Below, one piece after another: positions 1 to 10,640 of a stretch of DNA of 64,000 nt (positions within the stretch are counted from its first letter, which is position 1; the number at the start of each line of letters is the position of its first letter). The position numbers and the translations under genes were made by a program. The notes below the pieces were generated by a model. The model worked only from the letters and a program-made list of their open reading frames with translations. It had not been told where the DNA came from and did no database searches. Source of the stretch: Sthenelais limicola (lineage: Eukaryota; Annelida; Polychaeta; Phyllodocida; Sigalionidae); the NCBI GenBank assembly GCA_942159475.1, contig OW804094.1:25032366-25096365 (forward strand). The letters are read 5' to 3'.

Positions 1-1
1 A

Positions 2-703
2 ATCTCCAGTGCCGATTCCGTGGTGACTGAGGTGTTAGGCCAGGTATGTGCTGCGGCGGACAGTGCCCGGACCCAGTTACTAGGACTAGTTACTGACTTG
101 ACTGCCCCCCTTAGAGCCGTAGGGGAGGTGAGACGTGAGCTAGCAGAAACAACAGAGCTGAAGGAGACCTGTAGAAATCAAGCCAGGCTCATCCGGGAAC
201 AGAGACGTGAGCTGGAAAAAAGGGACGCTGAGATCCGTGACTTGAAGGAAGCTAATTGTCGCCTCCATAGTTTGCTGGACTCCGACGCCTCCAATGATTC
301 CGCCCTTCCGGACCAGAATCCAGCAGTCACTACCGTTACCGCATCTAGCAGTGCTGGTGTACCTGTTGCTGGTACTAGTGCTTCCACTCCTGCTCCTAAT
401 GTGATGGCTCCAGCCCTGCAGCCGGACCAACTGCCTCAACTCCTGATGCTTAGCGGACTGCTAAGAGGACTGTCCCAGATGCCCCAGCCTGCCTCTACTT
501 CTACCACTCCTTCTCAGGGTTTGATAATTCCCCAGTGGCTGTTTACTTCAGAGACCACGACTAACCCTACCTCTGCTGGGCCCCCTGCTCCTACCGGGAT
601 TCAGACGAACCCTGCCCAGCCTCCGTCCGGAGACAATCAGCAGCCTCCGTCCGGGGAGAAAAAGGAAGTGAAACGTAAGGAGGAGAAGATGAAACATGAT
701 TGA
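2..703 (+). CDS. ORF3 of LTR retrotransposon copy 1, C-terminal part
   Basis: The open frame enters from the left edge in the same phase as ORF3 of the complete copy and ends at TGA 701-703. It covers the coiled-coil segment rich in Glu, Arg and Leu (residues about 580-635 of the complete protein) and the Pro/Ser/Thr-rich tail. At least three residues differ from the complete copy (Ser for Gly and Pro for Ser near base 380-395, Thr for Ala near base 500), with no frameshift. Open coding in two separate insertions supports ORF3 as a real gene. The function is unknown and there is no env-like membrane segment in this part. Confidence 0.85.
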   Translation: MSSADSVVTEVLGQVCAAADSARTQLLGLVTDLTAPLRAVGEVRRELAETTELKETCRNQARLIREQRRELEKRDAEIRDLKEANCRLHSLLDSDASNDSALPDQNPAVTTVTASSSAGVPVAGTSASTPAPNVMAPALQPDQLPQLLMLSGLLRGLSQMPQPASTSTTPSQGLIIPQWLFTSETTTNPTSAGPPAPTGIQTNPAQPPSGDNQQPPSGEKKEVKRKEEKMKHD

Positions 704-1235
704 TTAGTGGGACTGGTTATATATATTACGATTTTCGCATTAACTTTATTGCCCGGACACTCTTTGAGATAAATTTTTTATCTCCCGTGCTTCCAGAGAC
801 ATTTTTCTTGTTGAGTTACCTTCGTCCGCTGAAGTCACCGTCCGGATTCCTGAAGTTTGCTGCCAGTGATATATATCTTTGTTGTACCTACTATTTCTTC
901 TCCATGTTTTTGTATTACTGCCATTTTATATTCTTGATACTGAATATTGCATTACTTTGTGATTGTGGTTTTGGATACCTTTTTATGACATACTGTCTTG
1001 GTACTGTTTATATCATAGGGATGTTGCGACCTGTATTATTGTTATCTAGTAGCGAGGACACTGATGCTCCTTTTTGTGAATGCTGCACAGATATATTATT
1101 CTTACTCAGGTCCGCGTTGATAATTCTCTATATATTTTTTTATACCAACTGCTTATATGTATCCTTCACCTTTTTTACTCCTTATGGTACGATTTTTAAA
1201 TTGGGTTTAAAACTCTTAAATAAAAGAGGGGGCAT
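704..1235 (+). other. ORF3-to-LTR spacer with polypurine tract (copy 1)
   Basis: This is an AT-rich non-coding stretch between the ORF3 stop and the 3' LTR. It ends in a purine run (AAAAGAGGGGG, about 1222-1232) just before the LTR, the usual primer site for plus-strand DNA synthesis. A 193-codon frame crosses it, but the matching part of the complete copy (32878-33408) has indels that break that frame, so it is probably not a gene. Confidence 0.7.
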
Positions 1236-1679
1236 TGTAGTGGAAGTACTACGCCCTGGTGTGACTTTAGTACATCTCTAAGTCCAGTGCATTTGACCCG
1301 TTTACTTACCACTAGGTGTGCTGCTCTATTCTTCTAGTCTATTATATTAGCAGCTGGTGTTTGCCACCGTTTTACTACAATATATAACCAATTCAGGCCT
1401 TATGCCATTTATGTACTACTTGTGAACACTTATGTTCCCTTTTACCCTTCAAACTGCATTTGTCAATGGTATTACGGACATGTGTTGTCCGGCTCTTTCA
1501 TATTGCCACCCTTATTGTATGTACCAGACTTTGGTGTCCCTTGGAGAAAGCCAATGCTTCTGGGCCGCTACGGACACTTGTGCTAACGGGTAATAAAGTA
1601 GTATTGGTTGTAGGACAATCCTTTGTTGACTGACTTTATTGACATCCGTGAGATACGAACAATTAGTAGATTCACTACA
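1236..1679 (+). repeat. 3' LTR of retrotransposon copy 1
   Basis: The 444-bp repeat starts TGTAGTGG and ends CACTACA, so its ends form a short inverted repeat with TG..CA termini. It matches the LTRs at 22065 and 33409 except for two bases. It contains an AATAAA polyadenylation signal at 1592-1597 and a TATATAA-type box about 145 bases in. Confidence 0.95.
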
Positions 1680-2340
1680 TATATGTATTTTTCATTTATT
1701 TTATTTTTTTGTATAGGGAATGTTTAATTAAAAAGACCATTTATGAAATCCTTTTGGTCTGGAGAATTCTTTTGGGGATAGATAGGGGACAATTAAATTA
1801 ATATTATCAAGTTTATGTGATCGGTACAGCAAGACTATTTACAAACGAGGAGGGAACACAAATTATGTAATTGTTAACTGGTTGTTTATTACATAAACAT
1901 ATGTACATATGTAGTACTGCTTTAACAGTAGCTAGAGAAGGCTTCAAAACCTCCCATGATGCCGGACAAATGCCTTCTCATGTGATTAATAACACAGTTT
2001 AAATACAATATAAATACAAATACATAAATACAGATATTCAATTATTGCTAAAGCTAAAGGCATGTTTGCATGGCGGGTCATTACACAAAGCTATAAAAGA
2101 CCAAAAAAGACTTGTTACGATGACATGAACTGTTCCAGAATAACGTCTTGGTACTTAACTCAAGCTGTTTTTATTAGCTTTCCTCTGAATTGGGAAACAC
2201 ACATAGAGAAAATACAAACTACTGTTCTCTTGCTAAATCATAATGTTGTGACATAAAAATGAGTCTAAAAGGCATTGATTACCGATTTTATACATACAAA
2301 ATCTGCAAACATTTATTTTAATTATTGGTCGTTGTTGTTT
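1680..2340. other. No gene seen
   Basis: AT-rich sequence with only short chance open frames and no recognised repeat. A TTTATT at 2312-2317 reads AATAAA on the minus strand and could be the polyadenylation signal of the small minus-strand gene whose stop codon lies at 2779-2781. Confidence 0.4.
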
Positions 2341-2356
2341 AATGAACATAAAATAA

Positions 2357-2595
2357 GTGGGGAGGAGGGGAGAGGGGAGGGGTGAGGGTAATAGAGGGTA
2401 ATAGAGGGGTAGAGTGGAGTAGGGGTGGGGCGAGATGGGGTGAAGGTGTGAGAGGGGGTGAGTGGAGGAGGGGGGAGGGGGGGCGAGATAGGGGGATTGT
2501 ATGACATGGGGTGAGTTGAGGAGGGGAGAAACGAGATAGGGTGAAGGGGTTATAGGGGGTGAGAGGAGGAGGGGAAAGATATGGTGAGGGTGTGC
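2357..2595. repeat. Purine-rich (GGGTGAG/GGAGG) low-complexity tract
   Basis: About 240 bases are almost all G and A on the plus strand, built from irregular GGGTGAG and GGAGGGG units. The strand asymmetry could favour triplex or G-quadruplex structure. The small open frame on the other strand (Pro/Thr/Ser-rich) follows from the composition. Confidence 0.8.
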
Positions 2596-2778
2596 ATGTT
2601 AAATATGTCCACTCTAGAGACTAATCACCTGTGCTCTCAATACACATAGATATAAATGAATCTTTTTTTCTCATATTTATATCAATAACCACACAATTAA
2701 TATATACAAATCTGGTGTCAAGATGAGGTCCGGTGCAGAGGTTGAGATCAGATCTACTCTAGTAATATGATGTACCAT

Positions 2779-2939
2779 CTAGTTGCCAGTGTACTTCTGC
2801 TTCACTTGGAACCATTTTGGGTGTAGATTGAGATGAATGGCCATATAAAGTCTGTTGTGATTGTTGAGTTGGAGTTTTGCTTCATCATGGCACCATCCCC
2901 TGAAATCATGAATTATATTGTTGATCGGCGCCAAAGTTC
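2779..2939 (-). CDS. Small two-exon gene, exon 2 (terminal coding exon)
   Basis: On the minus strand an acceptor ending TTTCAG (AG at 2941-2940) is followed by 161 open bases to a TAG at 2781-2779. Only the frame with two leading bases is open: the other two hit stops within about 11 codons. That frame is the one needed to join exon 1 at 4001-4118 (one leftover G plus GA makes a Gly codon). The 52-residue segment is hydrophilic with aromatic residues near its end (HPKWFQVKQKY). With exon 1 it makes a complete protein of 92 residues. No family is recognised. Confidence 0.65.
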
Positions 2940-4000
2940 CTGAAATGAAAAGAGCATGAACTTTATAATATTGTACTGTTTAACATTTTTTTCAAGTTTT
3001 TATTTTGAAACAAATGAGCCAGCTAAATTGTAGCTATATAATAATTCAAATAGCCACCTTTACAGCTTAATTTCATTTAAGTAATCATATTTACCCTCTA
3101 TATTATGCTGAGCACTAAAATCAACATTTATCTATCTGGCACAATACATTTTTTATAAATCATTTTAAAATTATTTTGATTTAATACACCCCCTTTCTGA
3201 TTGCATTTATCACAATATCTAAAGGTTCATTACTAAATACCTTATTAACAGAGCTATGTCGATTTCCGTAAGGCTTGTTAATAAATAAATTTGCAACAAA
3301 CGCAATAATTTGTTTACTTATTTTGATTAATACCCCCCCCCCCTCACACACACACACACTTTCGGATTGGTTTTAATTTCATCACAGAGACTTCATGTTG
3401 TGGATACATTGAGTTCCATCCCCGAAATACCAAAATATCATTAAACAAAGTGCATACTACAATACTGATATTTAAATGCTGTTAAAGATCGTCGGGGATA
3501 GAAGTTTTGAAGAATGATGTAGGCTAGCATTTGTTTTAAGGAATACGGGACTGTAGTGTGGCATTGTAACCGTTGCACTGAGCGACAGATCGCACAGGTG
3601 TGATCAATGCTTCTGCCACCTACAGGCTACGCAGGTAGCCTACACCTCTCACATACACCATTACCATACGTGAGAAAACAAATGGCCATTGTTTATTTTT
3701 CTTTAAATGTTAGCGCTTAAAGTCACATGCTTAGTTGTGCATCTTGTTATATTAACATTATTTTCTCATCTTCCCCTTCCTCCATATCCTACCCCCCTTC
3801 TCCTTTTCCCTTGAAGGCGTCGCCAGGTAGCTTAAAAACATGACGGGAATAATCACTTGCACCCAATCCTCTGGTCAAGGTACCCACGGGTCCGGTGACT
3901 AGACCCGTGGGTATCTTGACCATACCAGTGGGTACTACTTTCAGACTGAGAACATGCTAAATATCAGCTGAGTTTTGAAGCATCGTATGATTTAACTTAC
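2940..4000 (-). other. Intron of the small minus-strand gene
   Basis: The 1,061-bp intron runs from GTAAGT (4000 downward) to TTTCAG (ending 2940). It is AT-rich and holds a poly-C/(CA)n microsatellite at about 3331-3359, a pyrimidine-rich stretch near 3765-3815, and a hairpin at 3883-3930. Confidence 0.6.
3883..3930. repeat. Short hairpin inverted repeat
   Basis: GGTCAAGGTACCCACGGGTC and its near-perfect inverse GACCCGTGGGTATCTTGACC flank a loop of a few bases. It may be a remnant of a foldback element. No function is assigned. Confidence 0.6.
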
Positions 4001-4118
4001 CTGATAGTCTCTGTAATACGGTGGGCAACTCCGTTGCACTTTTGTAAAGGGAGAAACGTGAAAATCGGGTGGAAATATGAACAACCGCTGCAAACAAACA
4101 CTTTGAACTATCCGCCAT
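4001..4118 (-). CDS. Small two-exon gene, exon 1 (start codon exon)
   Basis: On the minus strand ATG at 4118-4116 lies in AAAATGGCGG, a good Kozak context and a YY1-like motif. The frame runs 39 codons plus one base to a consensus donor (CAG|GTAAGT) at 4000-3999. The leftover G joins exon 2 in frame. The N-terminus (MADSSKCLFA...) is followed by a basic stretch rich in Arg, Phe and Ser. It could be a mitochondrial targeting region, but that is only a suggestion. An upstream in-frame ATG near 4217 also exists; the YY1-context ATG is preferred because a TATA-like box lies between them. The product is not recognised. Confidence 0.65.
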
Positions 4119-4190
4119 TTTGTCTAGTGGCTCTGCGCATGTCCGTTTTAGAAAAGTACTGATCGGTGCGGTGTATTTATAAATAGGCCT
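4112..4190 (-). promoter_or_regulatory. Likely core promoter of the small minus-strand gene
   Basis: On the minus strand TATTTATAAATA (about 4183-4172) lies about 55-65 bases before the ATG, and AAAATGGCGGA covers the start codon. A YY1-type motif at the start codon is typical of broadly expressed animal genes. The TATA spacing would put transcription start near 4145, giving a very short leader. Confidence 0.45.
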
Positions 4191-4219
4191 GTCCTGTGTC
4201 GAGGGTGGCGGTCCCATTG

Positions 4220-5589
4220 GTGATAAAGCATACTACATGGGTGGACAATCAATCAATGCACATCAGGTTTATAGGTTATAGCATTGCGGGAGTGTAGCTA
4301 TATGAGCTACTTATGTTGAAAATTACATGAAATATTTGTTTTAAATAGCTGGAAGCCTTCAGACATAGACCTACCATCCCACTTGCTAAATATAGGGCCT
4401 AACTAAATATGCATTTTTACATAAAATGTATATAGGTGCACCGAACAATTTAGAGCTCTTTTAATTGCTCTTTTGGGTTGCTGAACGCTATTTGCTGCAT
4501 GAATACATTCACCAAATTTTAAGACTGTATTAGATATAATATATCCATGCATTTCTGAGGTCAACTTATCGAGTATATTTGAATTCTTTACTAGTAAATG
4601 TCCACCCAAAAATATTGCCAACTTTTTCCCCAAAAACAAAAAATCAAACTTAAAATATAGAAATATTTGTTAGACGCAGGTTTAGTAATATTTCTGTGTG
4701 CCAACGATGGCTTCTATGAATTCACTATCCTTTAGCAAAGTCACACATTTAAGTTTTAACACTTGGTAATGCCCCATTTCGCTTAGCCATGCTCATGGGT
4801 ATATGTGGCCTCTTTTTCACACATTTGAAAGCTAAGGTGAAACCTTAGCAGAGGTTATTGTGTATTCAGAAATCGCCACTATTGTTACAAGGTTAGTCTT
4901 ATTTAAAATAATTGTTAATAAGCAATAATTGAGTAGTAATGGTCAGGGAGGTTTGAAAAGGTGTTTTAAAGGAAGGTATATTGGTTGATTGGGCCCACAA
5001 TTGGTCATAAAGTTGGATAATTCTTTTTATCATAATGAATAATGTGGTAGTATAGATGGTAATACAAAGACCTGAGTTTTGATATAAAAAGACATGTTCA
5101 TTGAACATTCATACCCTTGGCTTGACAGTCTTGAAGATGCTACGTATTGAAGAACGTCTACAACAGTTAAAAACATGTAGCAGAACGTTTAGCCCAGTGG
5201 AGGGGAGCGCGGGGCTTGATTGTAAAATCGTAATCAGTGCAAAAACGTCTACACCAATGTGTTGTAAACGTTGTTGAACATGCAAACATGTTCAACAATG
5301 TTTAGCCTGAATACATTGTGGTAAACGGTGCCTTTGCAGTGTACCAGTAACTATTTACAGTATCTTCAACCCTAGATGGAAACCTAATCCGTATGTTTGT
5401 TGTTTCTGCTGTGCCTCTCCTATAAACACTTCTGGGAAGGACTTGCAATAGCTGCCATTGTTAATAAATAATCTCCACTAGCTTGTGGATGTTTGTTCAG
5501 AGACTAGCACGCCATGCAGTAATTGTTGTTATTGCGGAGCGGTGTGTTTAATCGCAATTACCTCTATTTCTAATGAACGATTGGTAATT
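4220..5589. other. No gene seen between the small gene and the first family B element
   Basis: AT-rich sequence with scattered short open frames on both strands and no convincing exon. A patch near 5140-5340 repeats motifs such as AACGTCTACA, AAACATGT and TGTTGAACATG. No missing upstream glycosyltransferase exon could be recognised here. Confidence 0.4.
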
Positions 5590-5997
5590 GTAATGTGTTT
5601 CAGGAAAATGAGCCATAAGCTGCAAAAAATAGATTTTGAGATACTATTATATTTGAAAAGAGGAGATCAAGCCGATTCCAATGATAGTAAACAGTCTAAT
5701 AATCTAATAAGTATTTCTAGATTTTAAGTTTAATATTTTCGTTTTTGAAAAAAAAAGTTTCCAATATTTCTGGGGGTCAATAAACAGTAAAGTAACTAAA
5801 TGTAGTCCATATGAGGACCTTTAAAACGAAAGGATATATTACATAGATTGTCTTGAAATTTGACAAATCGATTGATATAGCCATAAGTGATGAACCCTTA
5901 AAGAATTAGAACATTCCAATATTGTAATCTTGTGAAAAAAACACTTTGAAAAATATCAATTTTGCGACTTATGACTCATTTTCCTGAAACACATCAC
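5590..5997 (+). mobile_element. Family B MITE, copy 1
   Basis: About 400 bp with inverted ends: left GTAATGTGTTTCAGGAAA, right its inverse ending GAAACACATCAC. Just inside each end is a TGAGTCA-like core (here TGAGCCA and TGACTCA). The interior is AT-rich with no transposase, so this is a non-autonomous DNA element. It belongs to the same subfamily as 63582-63988, sharing the internal text GGACCTTTAAAACGAAAGG. Confidence 0.8.
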
Positions 5998-6072
5998 AAT
6001 TATGTTGAGAGTAATTTCAGAGTTCTTATAACCATATCATCATTCTGAAAAACGGAAAATAGCCTTAGTAAA

Positions 6073-6271
6073 ACCCTGCCCACACACAGCCGATTTGCCT
6101 CTCGATTGCCCCCAGATTTGGGTCTGCCAATGAATCCTAGGATTTCATTTCCAATCCTGGTTTATGTTATTTCAAAAGGATTAACCAGGATTTGAAATGA
6201 AATCATAAGATTCATCGGGAGACCCAAATCGGGAGCAATCGGGAGGAAAATCGGCTGAGTGTGGGCAGGGT
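6073..6271 (+). mobile_element. Palindromic MITE, family D, copy 1
   Basis: The roughly 200-bp element is a long imperfect palindrome: ACCCTGCCCACACACAGCCG at the left answers CGGCTGAGTGTGGGCAGGGT at the right, and inner arms around CCTGGTTTATG also pair. A second copy lies at 17579-17780. There is no coding capacity. Confidence 0.8.
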
Positions 6272-6526
6272 CTAAATGTGTGTCCTTGGCTGGGTAATTT
6301 GTATTCGAAAATGAATATATTACTTATCAACAAGTTAACATATTCATGGTCTTCTTCCTCTCTGTGTCCAAAAGGAAAAAGACAGTTTCATACTTTGTTC
6401 TCGTCTATGGACCAAAGAGGCAAAATAAATCTATGTTTAAGTAAGCATGTTCAGTTCAGTTTCAGTGCAACAAAAGATTTTGTTATTTCTTTCAGTTTAC
6501 TATTGACATGATCTAAGATGAAAATA

Positions 6527-6694
6527 CAGTGGAACCTTGTATAAAGACCACCCCTCTATTAAGACCACTTTCTTCTCTCAGTCCCGAATTGCTTTTCTCT
6601 GATGAGATTACCCCCTCTAATGAGACCACCTCGCTATGAGACCACAAATCATTCAGTCCCAAGGCTGGTCTCAATAGAGATCGAGGTTCCACTG
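6527..6694 (+). mobile_element. pogo/Tc1-mariner-like MITE with TA target duplication
   Basis: The 168-bp element starts CAGTGGAACCTTG and ends GAGGTTCCACTG, flanked on both sides by TA. Repeats of the form AAGACCAC fill the inside. CAGTGGAACC-type ends with a TA duplication fit pogo/Tigger-like non-autonomous elements; the superfamily is assigned from the ends and target only. Confidence 0.8.
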
Positions 6695-6696
6695 TA

Positions 6697-7972
6697 ATAA
6701 GATGATAATAATGCAAGAATTTAACAGCAGATAAAATGGAGACATCATGTCTTAACATTATTGAGTACTTTTCATTTTGTTACATTCTGGCATGACAACA
6801 GTCACAGTACTAGCTTGATATGCAAGAAAGGTGAACATGTTGATTATGTCATCACAGCATAATACAAAAATAAATAACTCATTGGTGTGGCTACACTCTG
6901 TCCAGCCTCTAAAGAACATAAACTTCAAAGAAGGATACAATTACAGGGTCACGTCTGGGAATGTCTTTAGCGATGGTGTGAGGGCGCTAGAACATGTCAA
7001 TGTCAAAACAGCTTAAAAAGTAATGTTCTCTCTTCAAATTGCAATGGGGGAATGAGAAAAGTTTTAACCCTGGAGAAGGGGACCAAATTTAAAAGCTATA
7101 AATGGCGAGGACCATGACATATTTGAGAGACAGGAACAGGAAAGTGGCAGCACATCCACCAACTAATTCGTAAATCAGTGCTGTCAAAGTCAGTGCCCCA
7201 TTGTGACCCCTAAACCCCCACCATCCTTGCCGCGCTCTTTAGAGGCTGGACAGAGTGTAGAAGGTGCGACCATTGAGGCCACTTTTATTAAAGATTTCGA
7301 GAGCCTATCATTGCGACCATTTTGTTGCGTTGTTGAGGCTATAGAGTGTCTCACGAAGCGGTGGGTGCCTAGTAACCCCCGCCACCTACATTCAGGTATC
7401 ACTTCACAAATTATAAAGGTATTGTCATTCATAAATACACAATATATATATAGAGAGAGAGAGAATGAAACGAGCCGGCAATAATCAAAATTTCTTTGGA
7501 ATTGTTTCGCATAAGCACGATGCCGCAGGCAGAGTGCTTATGCGGAGGAATCAAGTCTAACAATCTTTTTATTATTGCAGGCATGTTCCATTCTATATTT
7601 ATTATATGGGCATAAAACTTGACGTGTAAAATCTGAAAAAAGTAGCCGACTTGGTGATGAAGTAGTTCATATAGTCGGCGTGTTATATTAATATTTTTAT
7701 AGCACCCACTTATGCCACCTCTCATATTGAATGCGCATATAATAAAAATGGATATAATTTCCCATTAAAATTACATTGAGTGGAAAAGGGTTCAAAGTCG
7801 TTGACCGTTATCTCAGACTGAGCATGGAAGTGCTTTCTAGGGTGTTTAATATATTCATTTTTAAATTGAATTAAAGGCCAATATTTGATTAAGCTGCTTG
7901 ATTAAAGGTGTCTTGTGGTTATATTCTACTGTATTAACATGGAATAATACTAGATTTAATATTTTTCTGCAG
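6697..7972. other. No gene seen upstream of the first visible glycosyltransferase exon
   Basis: Unassigned sequence with a short (TA)n(GA)n microsatellite at about 7442-7464 and a small hairpin (GCATAAGCAC/GTGCTTATGC) at about 7509-7543. Open frames of up to about 98 codons lack homology-like motifs and matching splice sites. The exon feeding 7973 must end two bases into a codon; none was found here. Confidence 0.4.
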
Positions 7973-8024
7973 ATCGTTCGCATCTCATTGGGGCTCCTAT
8001 GGAATTGCAAGAGCCGAGCTAGAG
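7973..8024 (+). CDS. GT14 (Branch/xylosyltransferase-like) glycosyltransferase, visible exon 1
   Basis: The 52-base exon lies between TTTTTCTGCAG and GTAGGT. It begins with the third base of a codon and then gives SFASHWGSYGIARAELE. The HWGSYG stretch matches the conserved W-G segment of Golgi GT14 enzymes (core-2/I branching and peptide O-xylosyltransferases), just before the donor-binding part of the catalytic domain. It ends on a codon boundary and joins exon 2 in phase. Upstream exons, including any N-terminal signal anchor, are not seen. Confidence 0.8.
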
Positions 8025-8054
8025 GTAGGTTTTCTATCCATTATATTACAATTT

Positions 8055-8425
8055 GTGATGTGTTTCAGGGAAATGAGTCACAAGTCGCTAAAATGATATT
8101 TTCCAAAGTGATTTATCCTCAAGATCTCTTTGTTGGAATGTTCTCGGTGGGTTTAGCGCCTTAGGACAGTGTATTAAATATATATCCTTGCGTTTCAAAG
8201 ATCATCCTAACGAGTATATTTAGTGGTAATTGCCCACCCAGAAATGTTATAAAACCATTTTTTCAAACATGAATGAATATACCTAACATGAAATATAGAA
8301 ATACTTCTCAGATATCCTTCATGATAACTATCATTAGAATCCACTTGATCTCATCTTTTGAGATGTGATGACATCTCAAAATTTATTTTCTGCGACTTGT
8401 GACTCATTTTCCTATAACACATCAC
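8055..8425 (+). mobile_element. Family B MITE, copy 2
   Basis: Left end GTGATGTGTTTCAGGGAAAT with TGAGTCACAAG inside; right end CTTGTGACTCATTTTCC...ACACATCAC. It starts only 30 bases after the donor site of the exon at 7973-8024. Confidence 0.85.
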
Positions 8426-9077
8426 ATTTAGATTGTTTTCACAATTTTGTATTTGTATCAAAAGATTTGTATTTAGCTATACATTATGCTTTTTAGTAGC
8501 TTATTCTTCGTATGAAATGTCATTGGTTTTTACATAGAGATATATAAGAGAAAGAATTTAATCTAGGAAATCTAAAAGGTGTATCTGTATTGTAAGTTTG
8601 GTTTTCCTATGTTAGAACAAAACGTTTGCAAACTTTCTGGCTTGACTGGCTCTGGTTAGAATCCGCTTCAGATATGAAGATATCTCAAAATCCATCTATA
8701 CGATTTATAACTCATTTTCTGTAATACATGACATATTATATATTGAAATGGTATTATGTATTGTAGAACAGTTACATAACTGGACCAATGTCTCTACATT
8801 TTTTGTAATGATTTCATTTACTAGGTCGGGGTTTCCCACCTGCCCCTAGTTTTATGTGAATGTACATAAAGAATATAATGACAAATTTACATTTTGTGGT
8901 AGTATGAATAACCAATTCGCCACTCAAATTATATGATTGAGTGTTATTGGTTAGGGTTAGTCTGTGACCCTTGTATATCCTTATCACTGATGGCTGTATA
9001 AATATATTTTAAATTAAAAAAAACAAAAAGAGAGCAATTATTCACTGACTAAAGGTGTACATATTGCCCATGTTCAG
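8426..9077. other. Rest of intron 1; degraded family B text
   Basis: AT-rich intron sequence. Around 8650-8730 it carries a degenerate family B right half (AATCCATCTATACGATTTATAACTCATTTTC...). The rest is unassigned. Confidence 0.5.
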
Positions 9078-9192
9078 TGTTATGAGGAGTTGCTGCGTAT
9101 GGGGGTGTGGGACTTTGCTGTGCTGCTCAGTGGTTCAGATCTACCATTACGTGATATAGAGGACCTCACCATCGCCCTGGCACCCCATAGAG
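9078..9192 (+). CDS. GT14 (Branch/xylosyltransferase-like) glycosyltransferase, visible exon 2
   Basis: The 115-base exon lies between TGTTCAG and GTAGGC. It translates in phase from exon 1 and contains LLRMGVWDFAVLLSGSDLPL followed by an Arg-Asp pair. This is the hallmark GT14 segment: WD followed by a small-residue S-x-S/D-D-x-P-L/I-R motif, as in the SAADYPIR region of xylosyltransferases. It ends one base into a Gly codon, completed by exon 3 more than 51 kb away. GT14 enzymes act in the Golgi lumen and transfer xylose or GlcNAc to glycoproteins. The xylosyltransferase assignment within GT14 is likely but not certain. Confidence 0.85.
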
Positions 9193-9218
9193 GTAGGCAA
9201 TCTCCACTTCTTCTATAT

Positions 9219-9453
9219 GGGTCAGATTTTCAGAAAATGTACAATTGGCAGCTGTACACATTGAGTAAATTAGGCAAAATTAGGCTGCAATTTGGTCAAT
9301 ACTAGGTAAATTCGAGTATATTTGGCATTGTATTGCTTTTAGCAATCTGTTTGGTTAATTTTAACTGTATTTTGAACTTTATTTTTGTCCGAAATTTGGG
9401 TTATTTGAGAAGATTGGCGAAGTTGAAGTGTACATTTTCTGAAAATCTGACCC
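9219..9453 (+). mobile_element. Family A MITE, copy 1
   Basis: The 235-bp element has terminal inverted repeats GGGTCAGATTTTCAGAAAAT and ATTTTCTGAAAATCTGACCC, both with TGTACA just inside and ATAT outside. The interior is AT-rich and non-coding. It begins 26 bases after the donor site of exon 2. Confidence 0.9.
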
Positions 9454-9667
9454 ATATTTTGTATCAATTTCTGGGCTCTATACAGCTCTATAGAGTCCTA
9501 GTGCAATCACTCTCAGGTGCTCACAGGTTCTCGTTAGCATTACCTTAGGTACAGCAGTGGGCGGAAGACCATGGTTATTTCCCAAGTGAATAAGCTCCTA
9601 ATCTGGATGACTACATCTGACATTAAGGAGGTTCAGCAAGTCTAACGTAAATGTAATGTAAACATAT

Positions 9668-10050
9668 GTGATGTGTTTTGAGAAAATGAGTCACAAAATT
9701 GATATTTTTCAAAGTGAGTTTTTTCGAAAGATTCTTTTATTGAAATGTTTTGATTTCTCTAGGGTCTAGCACACTTTGTCATATGAACCTATGTACAAAA
9801 TTTCAGGACATTATATTAAATATATCTTTGCGTTTTTAAGGCCTTCGGATTGAGTATATTTAGATACTTTACTGGTAATTACCCATCCAGAAACATTGCA
9901 AACTTCTTTCTTTTTCATAATAAAAATATCAAACTTAAAATATAGAAGTACTTGTTAGGTGTACTAGTGTTTACTATCATTGGAATCAGCTTGATCTCCT
10001 CTTTTCAAATCTCAAAATCCATATTTTGTGACTTTTCCTGAACAGATCAC
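9668..10050 (+). mobile_element. Family B MITE, copy 3
   Basis: Left end GTGATGTGTTTTGAGAAAAT with TGAGTCACAA. The right end is eroded (GTGACTTTTCCTGAACAGATCAC), so it is an older copy. Confidence 0.75.
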
Positions 10051-10640
10051 ACATTTTGAATCAATTTCTGAGCTCTATAGAGTCCTAGTGCAATCACTCT
10101 TAGCTCAGGTGATCACAGGTTCTCCTTATAGCATTACCTAGGTACAGCAGTGGGCGGGAGACCACCAGGGAATAAGTTCCTAATATGGATGTAGTTTATG
10201 TCTAGTTTAGATGCAGTTTATGCTTAGTTTAGCGTTTATACCTTTCATAATACAAAATAGTGAAGTGATTGGCAATTTTTTTATTTAAAAAACAGTGATT
10301 CCTATGTCATTTAGATGTCAGATGAACATTTTTAGTAACTTTGAAACAGAAATTTAAAACTGGGTGATGTGCTTGTTAAGAATATTCAATAAAGGGTTGG
10401 TGTCTACTGAAACTGAGCTGACTAACTCCACTAACTAGAGGAAAAACAGCAGCGCCTAATGTTCTTGTTGCCCACTAACAACAGTTCATTTCATGTTTGC
10501 AATGAAAACGCAAATGGAGGAGTGTCAGATGTGTTGCCACATTCTCTGGAAACTGTTGTTTCTGTATGGATATTTGTTGCAACAAATTAGTGGGCAACAA
10601 CAAAATTTGTCGGCGCCGTTTTTCTCTTGAATTGAGTCAC
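10051..10640. other. Unassigned intron sequence with a local duplication
   Basis: No gene seen. Text at 10053-10200 (GAATCAATTTCTGAGCTCTATAG ... GGTACAGCAGTGGGCGG) is a diverged copy of 9464-9620, including the family A edge. A segment containing MITE B was therefore duplicated or inserted between the two copies. Confidence 0.45.

Larger units (their letters stand above)
1..1679 (+). mobile_element. Ty3/gypsy-type LTR retrotransposon, copy 1 (3' part, cut by window edge)
   Basis: This is the 3' end of a second copy of the retrotransposon that is complete at 22065-33852. It holds the C-terminal third of ORF3, the 3' untranslated part, a polypurine tract and a 444-bp LTR. By eye it matches 32176-33852 with few substitutions. 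The LTR differs from those of the complete copy at only two positions (A for G near its start, G for A near its end), so the two are separate insertions from one recently active lineage. The target duplication cannot be checked because the 5' end lies outside the window. Confidence 0.95.

Noticed and set aside
700..1281. 193-codon frame after ORF3 in retrotransposon copy 1, rich in Phe, Leu and Tyr, which could look like a membrane protein
   Set aside because: The same region of the complete copy (32878-33454) has indels that break the frame, and it runs into the LTR.
7203..7484. 93-codon frame upstream of the first visible glycosyltransferase exon
   Set aside because: No GT14-like sequence, and no donor in the phase needed to feed the exon at 7973.
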